DNA of 64,000 bases from Tritrichomonas musculus (taxonomy: Eukaryota > Parabasalia > Tritrichomonadida > Tritrichomonadidae): contig JAPFFF010000027.1 of NCBI GenBank assembly GCA_039105265.1, positions 1-64,000 on the forward strand, written 5' to 3'. Below are positions 61,262-64,000 of the stretch, one piece after another. Positions within the stretch are counted from its first letter, which is position 1. Each line of letters begins with the position of its first letter. Under the pieces are notes generated by a model. The model saw only the letters and a list, made by a program, of their open reading frames with translations, had not been told where the DNA came from and made no database searches. Position numbers and translations under genes: made by a program.

Positions 61262-61599
61262 TAAAATACGTTAATATTTTCAAATACATATATACTATTA
61301 AAAAATAAATATAAATATTAATAATAATATATTTATAAAATAAATAATATATTGCAATTAAATTTTCAATTAATATAAAGAATACAAATTATTTGCAAAA
61401 ATAAATTCATTTGAACATTTCTCAGAAATAAAAATATTTAAAGAGGGATGTAAATCAGATAATGTGAAGCTTTGTATGATAGTACTTATTTTAAACTTTA
61501 TCTAAATCAAATATTATGATAATTTTTTTGGAATATGATCAACTAAGCCAAAAATTTGATATAATGAAACATCTTATTCAAATATCGCAAACACAAACC

Positions 61600-61868
61600 A
61601 TTAATTTTAAAATCTTCAATTATAGCATTATTTCATCTTCTGTAATTTCAATATGTGAATCTGCATTTTATTGATACACAGATTTAATAAATATAACAAT
61701 TTCATCTTCTGTGAAAATATTAGGAAAAACTTGTTTTTACGATTGTACATCATTGAAGCAAATTATACTCCCTAATTCTTTGAATTTAATTAGTGATTTT
61801 TGTTTTTATAATTGTTCGTCATTAAATCAAATGACAATACCATTTTTCTTTTTCAACAATTGGAATTA
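61600..61868 (+). pseudogene. BspA-like leucine-rich repeat gene fragment
   Basis: Plus-strand sequence reads as LRR_5 units: ISSSVISICESAFY, an in-frame TGA near 61672, then ISSSVKILGKTCFYDCTSLK, QIILPNSLNLISDFCFYNCS and SLNQMTIPFF before a stop at 61868. These are the 23-24-residue BspA/TpLRR repeats of trichomonad surface protein families. There is no start and only about three repeats: a remnant. Confidence 0.75.
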
Positions 61869-62130
61869 ATATTCGATGTTTCAATTCTTTTGAATCGTAT
61901 TCATTATATGATTTTACTATGAAGTTAAAAAGAATATTTTTTAATTTTTCAATTTTTTGATCTTGAATTTGATTTTCTAATTTTAATTTGTTGTTTTCTG
62001 TGTTTAATTTTCGTTGTTCTTCGATTAAATCTGAAATAAATGAGAACTTGATTTGAGGAATGTAATCTAATCGAGATTGTCTAGAATCAATTGAATCTTT
62101 AAGATTTTCTTGACTAAATCTGAAAATCTG
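61845..62130 (-). pseudogene. Coiled-coil gene fragment
   Basis: Minus-strand frame without an ATG: ...SRQSRLDYIPQIKFSFISDL, then IEEQRKLNTENNKLKLENQ, QIQDQKIEKLKNILFNFIV and KSYNEYDSKELKHRILIPIV. The coiled-coil stretch recalls segments found after N-terminal modules of trichomonad BTB-like proteins, but this is not firm. It abuts the LRR fragment tail to tail. Confidence 0.5.
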
Positions 62131-62303
62131 AAAATGGAAAATTTAAGATAACTAAAGAAAGATAATTTTCAAATATGCTTTCATCTATTTTTGTTGTACC
62201 TGATTAATGGTGTCCAAATTGGATGTTTTAACCGTTTTTTGGATTTTTTTTTTAAATTTTTGATAACGGTTTTATTTTGAATTACTATTTGTCCATATAG
62301 AAT

Positions 62304-62307
<4 letters not shown>

Positions 62308-62346
<39 letters not shown>
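62308..62346. repeat. Poly-A tract, about 39 nt
   Basis: Uninterrupted A run in a non-coding stretch; its length may vary or be mis-assembled. Confidence 0.9.
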
Positions 62347-62347
<1 letters not shown>

Positions 62348-62760
62348 AATAAATACTTTATTTTGGCATATTTTTGTGCATTTGCTGTTGATTAAATAAA
62401 TTTCTGCCCTTTCCTTTATTTTCTTTGATGCAAAATAAATGTAATAATTCTCAGAAAAAAATCCATTCAATAGTTTACAGTATTCAAAAAAAATCCATTC
62501 TATAGTTTACATTAAGAACTTTTTGGGAATTAAAATCCATTTATTAAAACTTTTGATTTATTCGACGCATTTATAAAAAATTCAAGCTGGATTTTTTTTT
62601 CCATCCAGGATAACGGTTATCCTACGATAAAATCCATAATGGACACCATTAACCTTAATAAATATATACAGTTTCTTTACATTTTTCAGATGCAATAAAT
62701 GAAATAAATAAAAGCTGTAAACTTAACATCAAAATGATTTTTCCTTTCCAAACTTCTCCT
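62347..62760. other. AT-rich stretch with a short direct repeat
   Basis: AAAATCCATTC(A/T)ATAGTTTACA occurs twice at about 62458-62511. ATCCAGGATAACGGTTATCC near 62603 is partly palindromic (GGATAACGGTTATCC). No gene was recognised. Confidence 0.45.
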
Positions 62761-62762
62761 CT

Positions 62763-63178
62763 AGGGTACTGATTCTGGAGAGCTCTTGCATGTATTGTAT
62801 ACGAGGATCTGCCTAGGGAAACCAAAAATTAGGATAAATGGCTGGTTCATTGACAGCTGCGCATGTTCGATAATTCGATCTTGCTCATATTTCTCGTAAT
62901 AGTAAGCATCCGATCATTTACGTATAGAGTGTCATGTCTAGTAGTTTCCACTCTTGCTACCCTTCACTATCTCGACGAGTTTATTAAGTGAGATATGCCG
63001 ATATACTTGTTTCATACTGGGACTGAAGAAGAAGATTCGTTTATGGAGCTTGTGCTTACCGTGAGATACGATTCGTTTGATGTCGTTGGGCATGGCGTTT
63101 TCTGGTACATCTTCGCAATCGAAGTCATCACGATACATGTAATAGGGAGTACTCCCCAAAAGCCTCCTTAACCATACA
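62763..63178 (-). other. Coding-like fragment of unknown family, distinct composition
   Basis: Composition and codon use are more G+C-rich than the neighbours. A minus-strand frame of 73 codons (63159-62938) reads GSTPYYMYRDDFDCEDVPEN and later HGKHKLHKRIFFFSPSMKQ. No domain is recognised. Its position beside the helicase at the window end suggests it may belong to the same foreign element (inference). Confidence 0.35.
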
Positions 63179-63634
63179 ACTTCACTACTATTGACGTTAT
63201 TGAGAATAAATTAAATGTAATTGTTTTCGTTGATCAACCTTTTTGTGTCTTTGACATATTTAATAGAGGAAAAGTTGTTGATTACGTATTCAGTGGTATC
63301 TTCAACTAATTCATTGATGTATTGTTTGCAGTGAATTTTCCCTAATCATATTGTTATTTATACACAGAATAAAAAGGTAGTAAAAAATAAAAGTGAAGAA
63401 GTTTACAAATAGATTTGTTGAGGTCGCCAAAATGGTTTTTCTGGAAGTTAAGGAGAGTGAAGGATACGAAGTATTCGCAACCTCACTTAGCATTACTACT
63501 GATCCATTAGCTTCTGAACATTGTCTTCAAAACCATCAATGTTAATATTACCTTTTTCATCAAGTGGCCAATGATTTTATCTAATCGACTTAATAATACA
63601 ATATCTAATGGAAAACAATTATTAAAAGGAAGTT

Positions 63635-64000
63635 ATGCCATTGATACAGCCCTTTTTGAATCATATCAAAGAAATCATTTCGGATAATAATGAAGAATTG
63701 AATGAGTTTATCTTAAATTGGATATCGTATATCATTCAAAATCCAAGTGGCAAAACAGAATCTGCTATTGTTTTGACTGGCAAATATGGGTCTGGCAAAA
63801 ATACTTTCTCAAACACAATATGTGAATTATTAAAAGGTTATTCAATTGATAATGTCAATAAAATTGATGAAATTGTTGGGAGAAACAATTCTTTATTGGA
63901 AAATCGAAAGTTAATTGCTTGTAATGAGTTGTCATCTGCTGATTCAAATCAATATATCGATTTTGATACTCTCAAATCAATAATTACTGAGAAATCAATA
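63635..64000 (+). CDS. SF3/D5-like helicase, partial, runs off the window
   Basis: An open frame from the ATG at 63635 to the window edge gives 122 codons. It shows AIVLTGKYGSGKNTFSNTIC (Walker A, GxxGSGKN), a Walker B-like LIACNEL, and spacing like the superfamily 3 / D5-type primase-helicases (NrS-1-polymerase-like helicase domain) of large DNA viruses, phages and virus-like elements. In trichomonads such genes occur in integrated virus-like or plasmid-like elements, so this is treated as a fossil of that kind. The upstream 460 bp hold no clear gene. Whether the element is whole cannot be judged from this window. Confidence 0.6.
   Translation, partial: MPLIQPFLNHIKEIISDNNEELNEFILNWISYIIQNPSGKTESAIVLTGKYGSGKNTFSNTICELLKGYSIDNVNKIDEIVGRNNSLLENRKLIACNELSSADSNQYIDFDTLKSIITEKSI

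Noticed and set aside
62763-62960. tRNA or other structured RNA in the GC-richer stretch
   Set aside because: No cloverleaf arms or conserved TPsiC-like GTTCGANNC with matching stems could be found; the sequence reads better as a coding remnant.

Overview
The window looks like a chromosome piece of a parabasalid protist, most like Tritrichomonas or Trichomonas. The evidence is very AT-rich spacers, uninterrupted genes, short 5' leaders with initiator-like TCA(T/C)T motifs 10-11 nt before some ATGs, and a typical trichomonad gene set: AIG1/GIMAP-type GTPases, TKL-type kinases, a kinase with about two dozen Sel1 repeats, BTB-like plus F5/8 type C proteins, a polytopic protein ending in a decayed nucleotide-cyclase domain, BspA-like leucine-rich repeats and a MULE transposase. 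No ribosomal RNA, tRNA or CRISPR array was recognised.

Layout. 1-9382: three head-to-tail copies of a 3,099-bp unit, each a DNA transposon with 21-bp terminal inverted repeats plus a 925-bp spacer. 9577-13122: a divergent pair of AIG1/GIMAP-like genes, the left one broken by a 1-nt frameshift. 13436-32390: a decayed kinase gene followed by a segmental triplication (A, B, C) of kinase 3' fragment, BTB-like/F5-8C gene and tail-anchored FERM-like gene. A lacks the FERM gene, B has it 5'-truncated and C has it whole. The short spacer between kinase and BTB gene was hit by a different non-coding insertion in each copy. 32666-47170: ordinary single-copy genes (pseudo-cyclase, E2F-like factor, coiled-coil protein, FG-GAP-like surface protein, NIF3-family protein, old-yellow-enzyme oxidoreductase, family 2 glycosyltransferase), with a 1.35-kb 25-bp minisatellite at 41206-42553.

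48324-54877: two nested transposons. The inner one (48507-54268) is an apparently complete MULE, with an intact 780-codon transposase, a perfect 9-bp target duplication and 1.5-1.9-kb inverted arms built from 120-bp GC-richer tandem repeats. It sits inside a small element with its own 8-bp target duplication. 55956-60899: a 1,647-residue kinase/Sel1 protein. 61025-62130: a graveyard of gene fragments (GH3 beta-glucosidase, BspA-like LRR, coiled coil). The right edge cuts an SF3/D5-like helicase that probably belongs to a virus-like or replicon-like element.

No single multi-gene pathway is visible. The strongest unusual features are the architecture and symmetry of the MULE arms, the tandem transposon array, the three independent insertions into one roughly 16-bp ancestral site, and two alternative short promoter signatures upstream of the genes.
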